Shown: positions 44,277 through 52,788 of the stretch, in pieces
Numbering within the stretch: the first letter of the stretch is position 1
Layout of the letters: each line of letters starts with the position of its first letter
NCBI GenBank assembly: GCA_919901855.1
Contig: CAKKQC010000001.1
Location: 62,001-126,000 of the forward strand
Direction: 5' to 3'
Length of the DNA stretch: 64,000 nt
From: a bacterium
Lineage (GTDB): Bacteria > Oederibacteriota > CAKKQC01
The notes under the pieces: generated by a model
What the model was told of the DNA's origin: nothing
What the model saw: only the letters and a program-made list of their open reading frames with translations
The model's database searches: none
Program-made: the position numbers and the translations under genes

Positions 44277-45131
44277 TCAGGCAAGGACACGTCCCCGCTT
44301 CCGGCCGTTGCCGGCGTACCGCATCCGAGTGAGTACCGAGATCGCGGCCACGCAGGCGCCGAACACACAGACGACGGTCGCCCCCATCGGCCAGTCCCGG
44401 ATATAGGACAGCACCGCCCCCGCCAAGGAGACCGTGATGCCAATCCCCCATGCCCACCAGAGTCGATTCGCCCCGTGCCTCCCCAGGAGGGTGGCGCACA
44501 CCACGGGCACAATCAGGAAGGAGAAGACCGCGAGGACTCCCGACGCCCGCACGGAGGAGGTCACGACCAGCCCGAAGGCGGCGTAGAAGAGAAAGTCCCA
44601 GCGCCGGACCGACAGCCCGCGGCGGGCCGCCCCGGCCGGATCGCGGGAGCACAGCGAGAACGTCCGCCAGCAGACGCGCAGGCAGGCGCCCGCCACGCCG
44701 AACACCACGGCCATCACGACCAGATCCCTCGCCGTCACCCACCCGAGCGCCTCGCCGCTCAGCGTGCCCTGCACGTGCTCGGCCCCGCGCGGCGCGTTCG
44801 CCAGGAGGAGGAGGGTCGCGGCGGTGGCGAGCGAAAACGAGATGCCGATGAAGGCCTCCTGGAGGACCGAGTGGCCCCGGTCCCAGAGGAAGCTGAACAG
44901 CACGGCGCCGAGAAGGGTGAACCCGAGCGCCCAGGCGTACGTGGCCGGATCGTGAGGCTCCGCGCCGAGCCGGAAGGCCACGCTCTGCCCCAGAGCCGCA
45001 ATCTGGGCCAGCGCCAGGTCCACGAAGATTACCCCCCGCGCCAGCACGTGGGTCCCGAGCGCGGGCAGGATCAGGGCCAGCAGGACGCAGGCCAGGAACG
45101 GCATGAGCATGACGGACAGGAAGCCCGTCAT
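44277..45131 (-). CDS. Metal ABC transporter permease (ZnuB/MntB-like)
   Basis: 284 residues with about eight hydrophobic segments: FLACVLLALILPALGTHVLARGVIFVDLALAQIAALG (start of which is quoted here only as family landmark region), LLGAVLFSFLWD, and FFYAAFGLVVTSSVRASGVLAVFSFLIVPV-like core near residues 195-225. It is the membrane channel of a zinc/manganese uptake system. Its ATG overlaps the binding-protein stop by 4 bp. The expected ATPase gene is not adjacent on either side and is absent from the window. Confidence 0.85.
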   Translation of the reverse strand: MTGFLSVMLMPFLACVLLALILPALGTHVLARGVIFVDLALAQIAALGQSVAFRLGAEPHDPATYAWALGFTLLGAVLFSFLWDRGHSVLQEAFIGISFSLATAATLLLLANAPRGAEHVQGTLSGEALGWVTARDLVVMAVVFGVAGACLRVCWRTFSLCSRDPAGAARRGLSVRRWDFLFYAAFGLVVTSSVRASGVLAVFSFLIVPVVCATLLGRHGANRLWWAWGIGITVSLAGAVLSYIRDWPMGATVVCVFGACVAAISVLTRMRYAGNGRKRGRVLA

Positions 45132-46051
45132 CGGGCCGCTCCGGCCTGGAGCGCGACCGCGATCCGGTCCACGTCGACCTGGAACTTCGCGAAGACGTCG
45201 CCGGCCTCGGGCACGCCCCCGACCTCGGTCGGAGCCTCGACGGCGGCGCCACCCGCGCGCGACGCGAGCCCACGGCTCGCGTTGGCGTCGAAGTACGGCT
45301 GGTACACGACCACCCGCACCCCCTCGCGCTTCATGGACGCCGCGAGTTCCGCCAGGTATCGCGGCGCGGGCGGGATGCCCGGCCGGGGCTCGACGGTTCC
45401 GAACCGCTTGAGGCCGAACCGGGCGAGGAAGTACTCGAAGTTTCGGTGGAAGGTCACGATCGACGCGCCATGGTACGGAGCCAGGGTCGCCTCCCACGCC
45501 TTCGATTGCGCTTGCATCTTCGCCGCGAAGGCCTTGGCGTTCCGCTCATACACCGTCGCGTTGGCGGGATCGAGCTCGGCGAAGACTCTGGCCAGATGGC
45601 TGGCGACGACAATCAGGTTCGCGGGATCCATGTAGTAGTGGGGATTGCCGAGCGGATGGACGTCCCCCTCGGCGCGACTCACGGTCCCGACCGGCTTATC
45701 AATGACGGCCACGCCCTCGGAGGCGTCCACGAACCCCGGCGCCCCCGGCTGGATCCTGGGGTTTCGGCTTCCCGGCAGGACGAGCGGCAGCCAGCCCTCG
45801 TCCAGACCGAGCCCGACGGAGACAAACACGTCCGCGTCCCGGATCAGCCGCATGAGGCTGGGCTTCGCCGGCACGAAGTGCGGGTCCTGGTACCCCTTGC
45901 AGAGACTGAACGCCTTCACGTGCGCGCCGCCGACGAAGGTTGCGACCGACGCAAGATCCTCGATCGACGTTGCGACCTTGAGGTCCGCGGACGCGGCCGC
46001 CGCGATCAGGGACAGGACGGTGCCGACGATGATACGACGCAAAATGTTCAT
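45128..46051 (-). CDS. Periplasmic zinc/manganese-binding protein (ZnuA-like)
   Basis: 307 residues with signal peptide (IIVGTVLSLIAAAASA). Cluster A-I metal ligands are visible: DPHFVPAKPS, GNPHYYMDPAN, IVTFHRNFEYF and VYQPYFDANASRG. The His-rich loop of classical ZnuA is missing. It delivers metal to the permease encoded next to it. A GGAGG Shine-Dalgarno precedes the ATG. An outer-membrane barrel gene lies 31 bp upstream in the same direction. Confidence 0.88.
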   Translation of the reverse strand: MNILRRIIVGTVLSLIAAAASADLKVATSIEDLASVATFVGGAHVKAFSLCKGYQDPHFVPAKPSLMRLIRDADVFVSVGLGLDEGWLPLVLPGSRNPRIQPGAPGFVDASEGVAVIDKPVGTVSRAEGDVHPLGNPHYYMDPANLIVVASHLARVFAELDPANATVYERNAKAFAAKMQAQSKAWEATLAPYHGASIVTFHRNFEYFLARFGLKRFGTVEPRPGIPPAPRYLAELAASMKREGVRVVVYQPYFDANASRGLASRAGGAAVEAPTEVGGVPEAGDVFAKFQVDVDRIAVALQAGAAR

Positions 46052-46082
46052 GCAGTCCTCCTTCTCGATCATGACCGCCGCC

Positions 46083-47171
46083 TCAGTACGCATGGAGCGC
46101 GTGGAACCCGATGATGAAGCTGAACTGGAGCATGAGCCGGCGGTCGAGCGCTCTTGAACCATCCACGCCGGTCGCCCGGAGCGCGCTGTACTCGAGCCGG
46201 ATCTGGGAGAACTCCGAGGGCAGATACGAGATGTTGGCGGACGCCCCGCGCGTGTAGCCGGGCTCCGGGGTCCCGGTCGAGTCCAGGAGCGTGTCGGTGA
46301 AGCTCCGATACGCCTCCTGCACCCGGACTCCCGTCCACCACGTCTGCGCCCACCGGTACTGGAGGGAGCCGTACCACCCAAAGGCTTCCTGGTCGTACAC
46401 CCCGCCGCCGTAAGCTTCCTTGTGGAGGAACTCGGCCTGCACCGTCCAGCCCCGTTCGTTCGATTGCCGTAGCGGGACGTTCCGGACCGTGAGGTCCGCA
46501 CCCCAGACCGCGTGATGCATCCCGTCGGACCCCAGCCCCTCGATGGCGGACCCTCCGACTTCGAGCGTCGTGTCGTCGTCCACGTCGACAAGGTTCTTGA
46601 GGTGCGCGAGCCCGGGCATGTTGCCGCGCGACACGGCCCCGAAGTCGAGCGCGTGGTCGGGATCGGCGGGAAGTGCCTGGTACGCACCGAGCGTGAGCTC
46701 GCAGAACCACGGCAGGGGGGTCATCCAGGCCGCCTCCGCCCCGGCATCCTTGAATCCCTCCTCGCCGAGGGTGTTCACCGAGATGACCGGCGCCTGGACG
46801 AACGGGAACGCGTGGGTGTGCAGGAGCCCGTGCTTGCCAAACGAGGCCCGGAGCTGACCGAGTTTGAGGGTGACACCCGGGATCTTGGTCGTGGTCGCGA
46901 ACGCCTCTTCCGCCAGCGCGGATTGGGCATCCAGCACGAAGTATACGGTCAGCGTCCAGTACGGGTCGACTGTGGAGATGACGCTGATCTCGGCCTCCCC
47001 GGGCCGCATCCCATATGCCTGGTCCAGGTCGGGCGCCCCTTGGCAGAGGAACAAGCCGTTGACCCCGATCGCGGGGTTGGCGAGATTGGAGATGATCGAC
47101 GGCGCTGCGGCGCGCGCGCCGGGAGATGCTGTCAAGACTGCAAGCCAGAGGAACACTAGGACTCGTCGCAT
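46083..47171 (-). CDS. Outer-membrane beta-barrel protein associated with metal uptake
   Basis: 362 residues with signal peptide ending near ARA. The body shows alternating hydrophobic beta-strands with many Trp/Tyr (TVDPYWTLTVYFVLDA, GYTRGASANISYLP, EFSQIRLEYSALR) and ends in LMLQFSFIIGFHALHAY with a C-terminal aromatic residue, as expected for Omp85-assembled barrels. No TonB box or plug is seen, so it is porin-like. Position directly before znuA suggests passage of the metal over the outer membrane. AAGGAGG Shine-Dalgarno upstream. Confidence 0.65.
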   Translation of the reverse strand: MRRVLVFLWLAVLTASPGARAAAPSIISNLANPAIGVNGLFLCQGAPDLDQAYGMRPGEAEISVISTVDPYWTLTVYFVLDAQSALAEEAFATTTKIPGVTLKLGQLRASFGKHGLLHTHAFPFVQAPVISVNTLGEEGFKDAGAEAAWMTPLPWFCELTLGAYQALPADPDHALDFGAVSRGNMPGLAHLKNLVDVDDDTTLEVGGSAIEGLGSDGMHHAVWGADLTVRNVPLRQSNERGWTVQAEFLHKEAYGGGVYDQEAFGWYGSLQYRWAQTWWTGVRVQEAYRSFTDTLLDSTGTPEPGYTRGASANISYLPSEFSQIRLEYSALRATGVDGSRALDRRLMLQFSFIIGFHALHAY

Positions 47172-47260
47172 CGTATTGATCCTCCTTGAGAGGATTGGAG
47201 ACATACCGCCCCTGATGGGGCAGGGCATCTCGGATTGGATCGCGTCTCGGTGTGAAGGGA

Positions 47261-47539
47261 TCAGGCGATGGGCGGGGCGCGGGAGTCGGAGGACGGGACC
47301 GGCCGTACCGGAGCTGCCACGGAGGCCGTGACCGGGGGCGCGTCGACCGTAGCCACGGGCACCACGATCGGCGCCGGCACGATGGCAGACATCGCCGCAG
47401 CATGACAGAGGACGCAGTGGCCGGTCTCGGCCCGGTCGGTCCCCGGAACGGCGTGCACGACCGCGTGGCCCATGAAGAGGCCGACGGCCACGAATGAGAC
47501 CGCGAGCATCGTGTGACGCAACCACCGCGTCATCATCAT
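47261..47539 (-). CDS. Small exported protein with HCVLCH motif
   Basis: Up to 92 residues (three consecutive ATGs, 47539/47536/47533). An N-terminal membrane/signal segment (TMLAVSFVAVGLFMGHAVVHA) is followed by GHCVLCHAAAMS and a Pro/Val-rich tail. CxxCH could bind heme, but with the flanking His residues it also resembles the metal-associated DUF2946-type small proteins. Being first in line before the barrel, znuA and znuB genes, a metal-sensing or delivery role is likely. Function inferred from context only. Confidence 0.5.
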   Translation of the reverse strand: MMMTRWLRHTMLAVSFVAVGLFMGHAVVHAVPGTDRAETGHCVLCHAAAMSAIVPAPIVVPVATVDAPPVTASVAAPVRPVPSSDSRAPPIA

Positions 47540-47543
47540 TCCC

Positions 47544-47565
47544 ACTATACCGGAAGCGCTTCCGG
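47544..47565 (-). promoter_or_regulatory. TATAGT box with adjacent 16-bp perfect palindrome
   Basis: CCGGAAGCGCTTCCGG (47550-47565) is perfectly palindromic and abuts a minus-strand TATAGT (47549-47544) that precedes the small CxxCH gene. This is the position expected for a repressor operator of the metal-uptake group. It also lies downstream of the kinase-less sensor gene, so a terminator role is possible, but no T-tract follows. Confidence 0.5.
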
Positions 47566-47586
47566 GATGGGGAATATCGGAGCGCA

Positions 47587-48390
47587 CTACCGTTCGCTGG
47601 CGATGGCGAGCGCAGCGTGCTGGGCGAGAGCCTCGAGGAGGCGGACCAGGTCCGCCGTGAACGGGGGGCTCGCGACCCCGCGGTCGACGCGCAGGACGCC
47701 CAGGGACTTCCCCGCCGCCACCAGGGGCACGTACAGCGCCGTCGCGTCGAGGGTCGTGCTCGTGCCGCCGGAGACGATCTCGCCCGACTTGAGGGCCAGT
47801 GCGGCGGCGGTCGCCTCGGAGGGCGGGTACGACGCCCCGGTCCCCGCCTGCCCGCGCACCTTGAGCTCCCCCGCCTTGTCCGGCACGAGCGCGACCACGG
47901 CACACCCGGTCTCCCGCGCGACATGGGCGAGGACGATTCCGAGCAGGCGGTCCGTCCCGCGGGTCACCGCCAGTTCGCGGCTCAGATCGTAGAGCGCGGC
48001 GTTACGGCGTTCCCGTTCCTCAGCCAGGACCGCCTGGCCGCGGGCGAGCGAGGTCAGCCGGCTGATCGCAAGCGCGACGAGGAGCATGACGATGAAGGTG
48101 AAGATGTCCTGCAGGTTCTCCATGGTGAGACTGAACCTGGGCACGGTGAAGAGAAAGTCGAAGGCGAGCGCGCTCAGAACGGAGGCGACGACCGCGGGAA
48201 CGAATCCCAGCCAGTAGGAGACGGCCAGGACCCCGAGCATGTAGACCATCGCCAGGTTCGCCTGGTGGAGGCGGGCGTCCAGCAGGGCATCGACCCCGGT
48301 GCATGCCGCCACCGCGGCCAGCGCGCCCGCGACACCAAGCCATTCAGGCCGGCGGCGAAGGAGGGATGCGACGATCGGACCCGTCTGCAT
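47587..48390 (-). CDS. KdpD-like membrane sensor lacking the kinase (DUF4118 + GAF only)
   Basis: 267 residues. Four membrane helices of the KdpD/DUF4118 type (~20-110; VDALLDARLHQANLAMVYMLGV in outline, FDFLFTVPRFSLTMENLQDIFTF in part), then a GAF domain (~135-265) ending ALAQHAALAIASER and a stop. The divergent neighbour continues past the equivalent point into a histidine kinase; this protein stops exactly there. It may be a decoy or regulatory partner of that kinase, or a decayed copy. A TATAGT box lies 13 nt upstream of the start. Confidence 0.75.
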   Translation of the reverse strand: MQTGPIVASLLRRRPEWLGVAGALAAVAACTGVDALLDARLHQANLAMVYMLGVLAVSYWLGFVPAVVASVLSALAFDFLFTVPRFSLTMENLQDIFTFIVMLLVALAISRLTSLARGQAVLAEERERRNAALYDLSRELAVTRGTDRLLGIVLAHVARETGCAVVALVPDKAGELKVRGQAGTGASYPPSEATAAALALKSGEIVSGGTSTTLDATALYVPLVAAGKSLGVLRVDRGVASPPFTADLVRLLEALAQHAALAIASER

Positions 48391-48403
48391 GACTTCAACC
48401 TGA

Positions 48404-48515
48404 ACTATAGACAGCGGCGGAGTTAGGAATCCGTTAGGATGAGGCGCGGCCGGGCAAGGCTTTCCGCGCGACCGGCGCGCCCTAACAGTATTCTTACCCC
48501 CCCGGACGCTATCAT
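48404..48515. promoter_or_regulatory. Divergent control region with GTTAGGA direct repeats
   Basis: The 132-bp divergent gap holds TATAGT on the minus strand (48409-48404), two direct GTTAGGA repeats at 48422-48428 and 48433-48439 (11-bp period) and an inverted CCTAAC at 48481-48486, then TATCAT (48510-48515) 7 nt before the kinase ATG. OmpR/KdpE-class regulators usually bind tandem repeats with about one-helical-turn spacing. A short CCGGA/TCCGG dyad flanks the plus-strand -10. Confidence 0.55.
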
Positions 48516-48522
48516 CCGGAAC

Positions 48523-50055
48523 ATGCCTTCCGCGTCCATTCCCCCGACCGTCGCCAGCCGGCCGAGCCGCCGGTGGGTGGCGGCCGCCAGCGCCCTGCTC
48601 GTCGTGGGCGCGTGCACGGCCGTGGACGCCGTCCTCTACCCGCACATGGACCTCGCGAACCTCGTCATGGTCTACCTGCTCGGGGTCCTCCTCCTTGCCT
48701 ACTTCCAGGGCACCGGCGCCTCCGTGCTCGCCTCGTTCCTGAGCGTCGTGATGTTCGACTTCTGCTTCGTCCCGCCCCGGTTCACGCTCGCGATTGCGAG
48801 CGCCCAGCACCTGTTCACGTTCGCCGTCATGCTGCTGGTGGCCCTCTCGATCGGCCAGCTCACGGCCTGGGTCCGGGCCCAGGCGGAGGAGGCCCGGGCC
48901 CGCGAGCGGCGGACCGCCGAGCTCTACGCCCTGAGCCGCGAGCTCGCGACGACGCGGGGCACGGACGACCTCCTCGGAGCGGCGCTGAAGCACATCTCTG
49001 CGCACCTCGAGAGCGCCGCCGTCGCCCTCCTCCCCGACGCCAAGGGCAAGCTCTGCGTGCGGTGCGGCGACGCGTCGGAGTTCAGCCTGAGTCCCCGGGA
49101 GACCGCGCTGGCCCAGTGGGCATACGATTTCGGCCAGCTCACTGGTCGCGGGACCGCGATCGTCCCCGACGCCGAGGCCCTGTATGTCCCCCTGCCGGCG
49201 TCCGGCGAGACCGTGGGGGCGCTGGCGGTCAAGCCGCTCGTGGCCGGCCGGCTCCTGTCGCCCGAACAGATCGACCTCCTCGAGGCGCTCGCGCACCAGA
49301 CCGCGCTCGCGGTGGCCAGCGACCGGCTGACCGACGAGAACCAGCGGATCAGGGTCCGGGAGGAGAACGAGCGCATCCGGTCCTCGCTCCTGAGCTCGGT
49401 CTCCCACGACTTGCGCACCCCGCTCGCCGCCATCACGGGCTCCGCCACCGCCCTGCTCCAGGAGGACGGCGGACTCGACGCCGCGGCACGCCGCGATCTT
49501 CTCGAGAACATCCGCGACGAGGCGGACCGGCTCAGCCGGCTCGTCGGAAACCTGATCGAGATGACGCGGCTCGAGGCCGGGCCGGTCGATCTCCACACGG
49601 AGCTCCACCACCTGGAGGATGTCGTAGGTTCCGCCCTCGCCCGGATGGAGGAGCGGCTCCGCGGACGGCCCCTGGTCACCGCCCTGCCGGCCGACCTGCC
49701 GATGGTGCCCATGGACGCCCTGCTCATGGAACAGGTACTCGTCAACCTGGTCGACAACGCGCTGAAGTACACGCCCGCCGCCACCCCGGTCGAGGTCGTG
49801 GCGGAAGCCGGGAACGGCCGGCTCACGGTCCGGGTCAGCGACCGCGGCCCCGGGATCCCGCCCGAGGACCTCGACCGGCTCTTCGACAAGTTCTACCGCG
49901 GCCGGCTCCACGGCCCGGCGGGGGGCGCCGGGCTCGGCCTCGCCATCTGCAAGGCCGTAGTCGAGGCGCACGGCGGCGCCATCTGGGCCGCGAACCGCGC
50001 CGGCGGGGGCGCGGTCTTCCAGTTCTTCCTCCCCGCCGAGGCTCCGCCGCCATGA
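48523..50055 (+). CDS. KdpD-type sensor histidine kinase without the N-terminal KdpD/USP domains
   Basis: 510 residues. DUF4118 membrane domain (~20-110), GAF (~125-265), HisKA with SSVSHDLRTPLAAI (phospho-His near 295) and HATPase with VNLVDNALKYTP, SDRGPGIPPEDL and GAGLGLAICKAVV. Classical KdpD has ~350 more N-terminal residues (KdpD and universal-stress domains), which are absent. It should sense potassium or osmotic state and phosphorylate the regulator encoded next (4-bp overlap). Confidence 0.9.
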   Translation: MPSASIPPTVASRPSRRWVAAASALLVVGACTAVDAVLYPHMDLANLVMVYLLGVLLLAYFQGTGASVLASFLSVVMFDFCFVPPRFTLAIASAQHLFTFAVMLLVALSIGQLTAWVRAQAEEARARERRTAELYALSRELATTRGTDDLLGAALKHISAHLESAAVALLPDAKGKLCVRCGDASEFSLSPRETALAQWAYDFGQLTGRGTAIVPDAEALYVPLPASGETVGALAVKPLVAGRLLSPEQIDLLEALAHQTALAVASDRLTDENQRIRVREENERIRSSLLSSVSHDLRTPLAAITGSATALLQEDGGLDAAARRDLLENIRDEADRLSRLVGNLIEMTRLEAGPVDLHTELHHLEDVVGSALARMEERLRGRPLVTALPADLPMVPMDALLMEQVLVNLVDNALKYTPAATPVEVVAEAGNGRLTVRVSDRGPGIPPEDLDRLFDKFYRGRLHGPAGGAGLGLAICKAVVEAHGGAIWAANRAGGGAVFQFFLPAEAPPP

Positions 50056-50753
50056 TTCCGGAGCCCCAACCGGTAGTTCTCATCGTCGAGGACGAGCTGT
50101 CGATCCGGAGGTTCCTCAAGCCCTCGCTCCAGACCGAAGGCTTCGCGGTTGCCGAGGCGGACACGGGCGCGGAGGGCCTCGCGCTTGCGGCCTCCCGCCA
50201 GCCGGCGGTCGTGCTGCTCGACCTCGGCCTCCCGGACGTCGACGGGCTCGAGATCCTCCGGCGGCTGCGGGCCGTGAGCGCGGTCCCGGTCATCATCCTG
50301 ACCGCGCGGGGCCGGGACGAGGACAAGATCGCGGGGCTGGACGCCGGGGCGGACGATTACCTCACGAAGCCGTTCAGCGTCGGCGAACTTCTCGCCCGGA
50401 TCCGGGTCGCCCTCCGGCATGCGCAGGCGCCCGGCGAGGATGCCTGCGCGGAGCCGTACGCGTCCGGCGACCTTGCCGTCGACCTCGCCGCGCGCATGGT
50501 CAGGGCGCGCGGCGCCGAGGTGCACCTGACCCCCCACGAATACGGAATCCTCGCCCTCCTCGTGCGCCGCGCGGGCAAGGTCGTGACGCAGAAGCAGATC
50601 CTCAAGGAGGTCTGGGGACACGCTGGCGTCGAGCAGGCGCATTACGTCCGGCTCTACGTGCACCAGCTCCGGGGCAAGATCGAGCGCGACCCCGCCCGGC
50701 CCGTTCACATCGTGACCGAGCCCGGCGTCGGGTACCGGCTGAAGGACGCATGA
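50052..50753 (+). CDS. KdpE-like response regulator (OmpR family)
   Basis: 233 residues. Receiver domain with acidic pocket VEDE, phospho-acceptor Asp in LLDLGLPDVDG (near 56), and KPF; the C-terminal winged helix shows LTPHEYGILALLV, QILKEVWG and YVRLYVHQLRGKIE, close to KdpE. Coupled by 4-bp overlaps to both the kinase and the downstream permease gene, so it probably regulates potassium uptake. Confidence 0.9.
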   Translation: MIPEPQPVVLIVEDELSIRRFLKPSLQTEGFAVAEADTGAEGLALAASRQPAVVLLDLGLPDVDGLEILRRLRAVSAVPVIILTARGRDEDKIAGLDAGADDYLTKPFSVGELLARIRVALRHAQAPGEDACAEPYASGDLAVDLAARMVRARGAEVHLTPHEYGILALLVRRAGKVVTQKQILKEVWGHAGVEQAHYVRLYVHQLRGKIERDPARPVHIVTEPGVGYRLKDA

Positions 50754-52777
50754 CGCCGCCGGAGGATCCGCGCCCCCCGAAGACGCCGTCGCCGATTCCC
50801 GACGAGCTCGACTGGAGCCGCCGGCTCGCCCAGTGGATCCTCGGTGCGCCCCGGAACCTCTGGGACCGGACCATCTTCCACAAGGTGGCGCTCGTCCCCG
50901 TGCTCGCCTGGGTCGGCATGGGCGCCGACGGGCTCTCGTCGTCCGCTTACGGCCCCGACGAGTCGTTCCGGGCCCTGCAACTCCACCTCTACGTCGCCCC
51001 GCTCGTCATCCTGGCGTCCGTGCTCACGATCGCGATCATCTCCATCGCCTACAGCCGCGTCATCGAGAACTTCCCGCACGGCGGCGGCGGCTACGTCGTG
51101 GCCTCGCGGCTACTCGGCCCCGGGGCGGGTGTCTTCTCGGGATGCGCGCTCATCGTGGACTACGTGCTCACGATCACGGTCTCGATCGCGGCCGGCGGGG
51201 ACGCCCTCTTCAGCCTCCTGCCGCACGAGTGGCACACAGCCAAGCTCGTACTCGAAGCCGCCGCGCTGGGGGCCCTCGTCGTCATGAACCTGCGGGGCGT
51301 CAGGGAGTCCGTGATCTCGGTCGCCCCCGTGTTCTTCGCTTTCGTCGTCAGCCACATAGTCCTCATCGGCGGCGTCATCTTCCTTCACTGGAGCCGCATT
51401 CCTGTCATCGCCGATGGCGCCGCGACCGGGTGCGCCGAGGGGCTGGGCACGCTCGGGCTGGTCGGGATGGGCGCGATCTTCCTGCGCGCCTACTCGATGG
51501 GGGCCGGCACCTACACGGGCATCGAGGCGGTCTCCAACGGGGTGAGCATCCTCCGCGAGCCCAAGGTCCAGTCCGGCCAGCGGACCATGGCCTACATGGC
51601 GGTCTCCCTCGCCGTCGTATCGTCGGGGCTGTTCGCGGGCTATCTCCTGGCCGGCATCGGGCCCACCGAGGGCCAGACCATGAACGCCGTGCTGGCGGCC
51701 GACGCTTTCGGGCAGGGCGTTCTGGGATCCCTAACCGCGGGCCACGCCCTCCTGTGGCTCACCCTGCTCTCCGAGGCCGGCATCCTCCTGATCGCCGCCC
51801 AGACGGGGTTCATCGACGGCCCGCGCGTCATGGCCAACATGGCGCTCGACGGCTGGCTCCCGCGCCGGTTCAGCCTCCTCTCGCACCGGCTCACGATCCA
51901 GGACGGCGTACTCCTCTTCGGAGCCGCCTCGCTGGCCGCCCTGCTCTACACACGCGGGAACACGACCCTGCTGGTCCTCATGTACTCGATCAACGTCTTC
52001 ATCACGTTCTCGCTTACCGAGCTGTCCATGGTCCGCCTCTACTGGGGCCGGCGCCACGAAAAGGCGACGCTGCTGAACAAGATCTACATCCACGTCATCG
52101 GCCTCGTCCTGTGCGGGTCGATTCTCGTTGTCATGATCGTGGAGAAGTTCACGAAGGGCGGGTGGCTCACCCTCGTGATCACCTTCGCGCTTCTCGGAGC
52201 CTGCCTGCTCATCCGGCGCTACTACCGCGGCGTCCGAGAGCAGATCCGCCGGATCGACGACCAGCTCGGGGACCTGCCGGTCCGCCGGAAGCCCGTGGTG
52301 CGCCCGCTGAACCCGGACGACCCGACGGCCATCCTCCTCGTCGACCGGTACGGCGGCGTCGGCATCCACGCCATCTTCGCGATAACGCGGCTCTTCCCGG
52401 GCACGTTCCGGAACATGGTCTTCGTCTCGGTCGGCATCGTGGACTCGGACGCCTTCAAGGGCATCGACGCGCTCGACGAACTGCGCGCGCACAAGGAGAC
52501 GGATCTCAAGCGATACGTCGAGTTCGCGCGGCGGCTGGGTCTCGCCGCCTCCTACGAGACGACCATCGGCACCGATGTCGTCGATGCGGCGGAGGAGCTC
52601 TGCCTGGTGGTGGCGAAACGGTTCGGCACGACCGTCGTCTTCGGGTCGAAGCTCGTCTTCCGGCGCGAGCGCTGGTACCAGGCGCTCATGCACAACCACA
52701 CGAACGAGGCGCTCCAGTCCCGGCTCCAATGGGCCGGGCTAACGATGACGATCCTGCCGATCCGCGTCCTAGGCTGA
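50750..52777 (+). CDS. APC-superfamily permease, probable KimA-like potassium importer
   Basis: 675 residues with about twelve membrane helices and a ~170-residue cytoplasmic C-terminal domain. GADGLSSSAYGPDE near the N-terminus and NFPHGGGGYVVASRLLGP belong to the KimA/APC group (K+/H+ symport in Bacillus KimA, which likewise has a soluble tail). Its ATG overlaps the KdpE-like gene by 4 bp, which strongly suggests that the KdpDE-like pair controls this permease rather than a KdpFABC pump, none of which is in the window. Confidence 0.82.
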   Translation: MTPPEDPRPPKTPSPIPDELDWSRRLAQWILGAPRNLWDRTIFHKVALVPVLAWVGMGADGLSSSAYGPDESFRALQLHLYVAPLVILASVLTIAIISIAYSRVIENFPHGGGGYVVASRLLGPGAGVFSGCALIVDYVLTITVSIAAGGDALFSLLPHEWHTAKLVLEAAALGALVVMNLRGVRESVISVAPVFFAFVVSHIVLIGGVIFLHWSRIPVIADGAATGCAEGLGTLGLVGMGAIFLRAYSMGAGTYTGIEAVSNGVSILREPKVQSGQRTMAYMAVSLAVVSSGLFAGYLLAGIGPTEGQTMNAVLAADAFGQGVLGSLTAGHALLWLTLLSEAGILLIAAQTGFIDGPRVMANMALDGWLPRRFSLLSHRLTIQDGVLLFGAASLAALLYTRGNTTLLVLMYSINVFITFSLTELSMVRLYWGRRHEKATLLNKIYIHVIGLVLCGSILVVMIVEKFTKGGWLTLVITFALLGACLLIRRYYRGVREQIRRIDDQLGDLPVRRKPVVRPLNPDDPTAILLVDRYGGVGIHAIFAITRLFPGTFRNMVFVSVGIVDSDAFKGIDALDELRAHKETDLKRYVEFARRLGLAASYETTIGTDVVDAAEELCLVVAKRFGTTVVFGSKLVFRRERWYQALMHNHTNEALQSRLQWAGLTMTILPIRVLG

Positions 52778-52788
52778 CCCGGCCGCGG

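Noticed and set aside
45740-45790. Possible palindromic insert in the ZnuA gene (GSRNPRIQPG segment)
   Set aside because: The DNA is not self-complementary and the peptide fits the normal ZnuA alignment.
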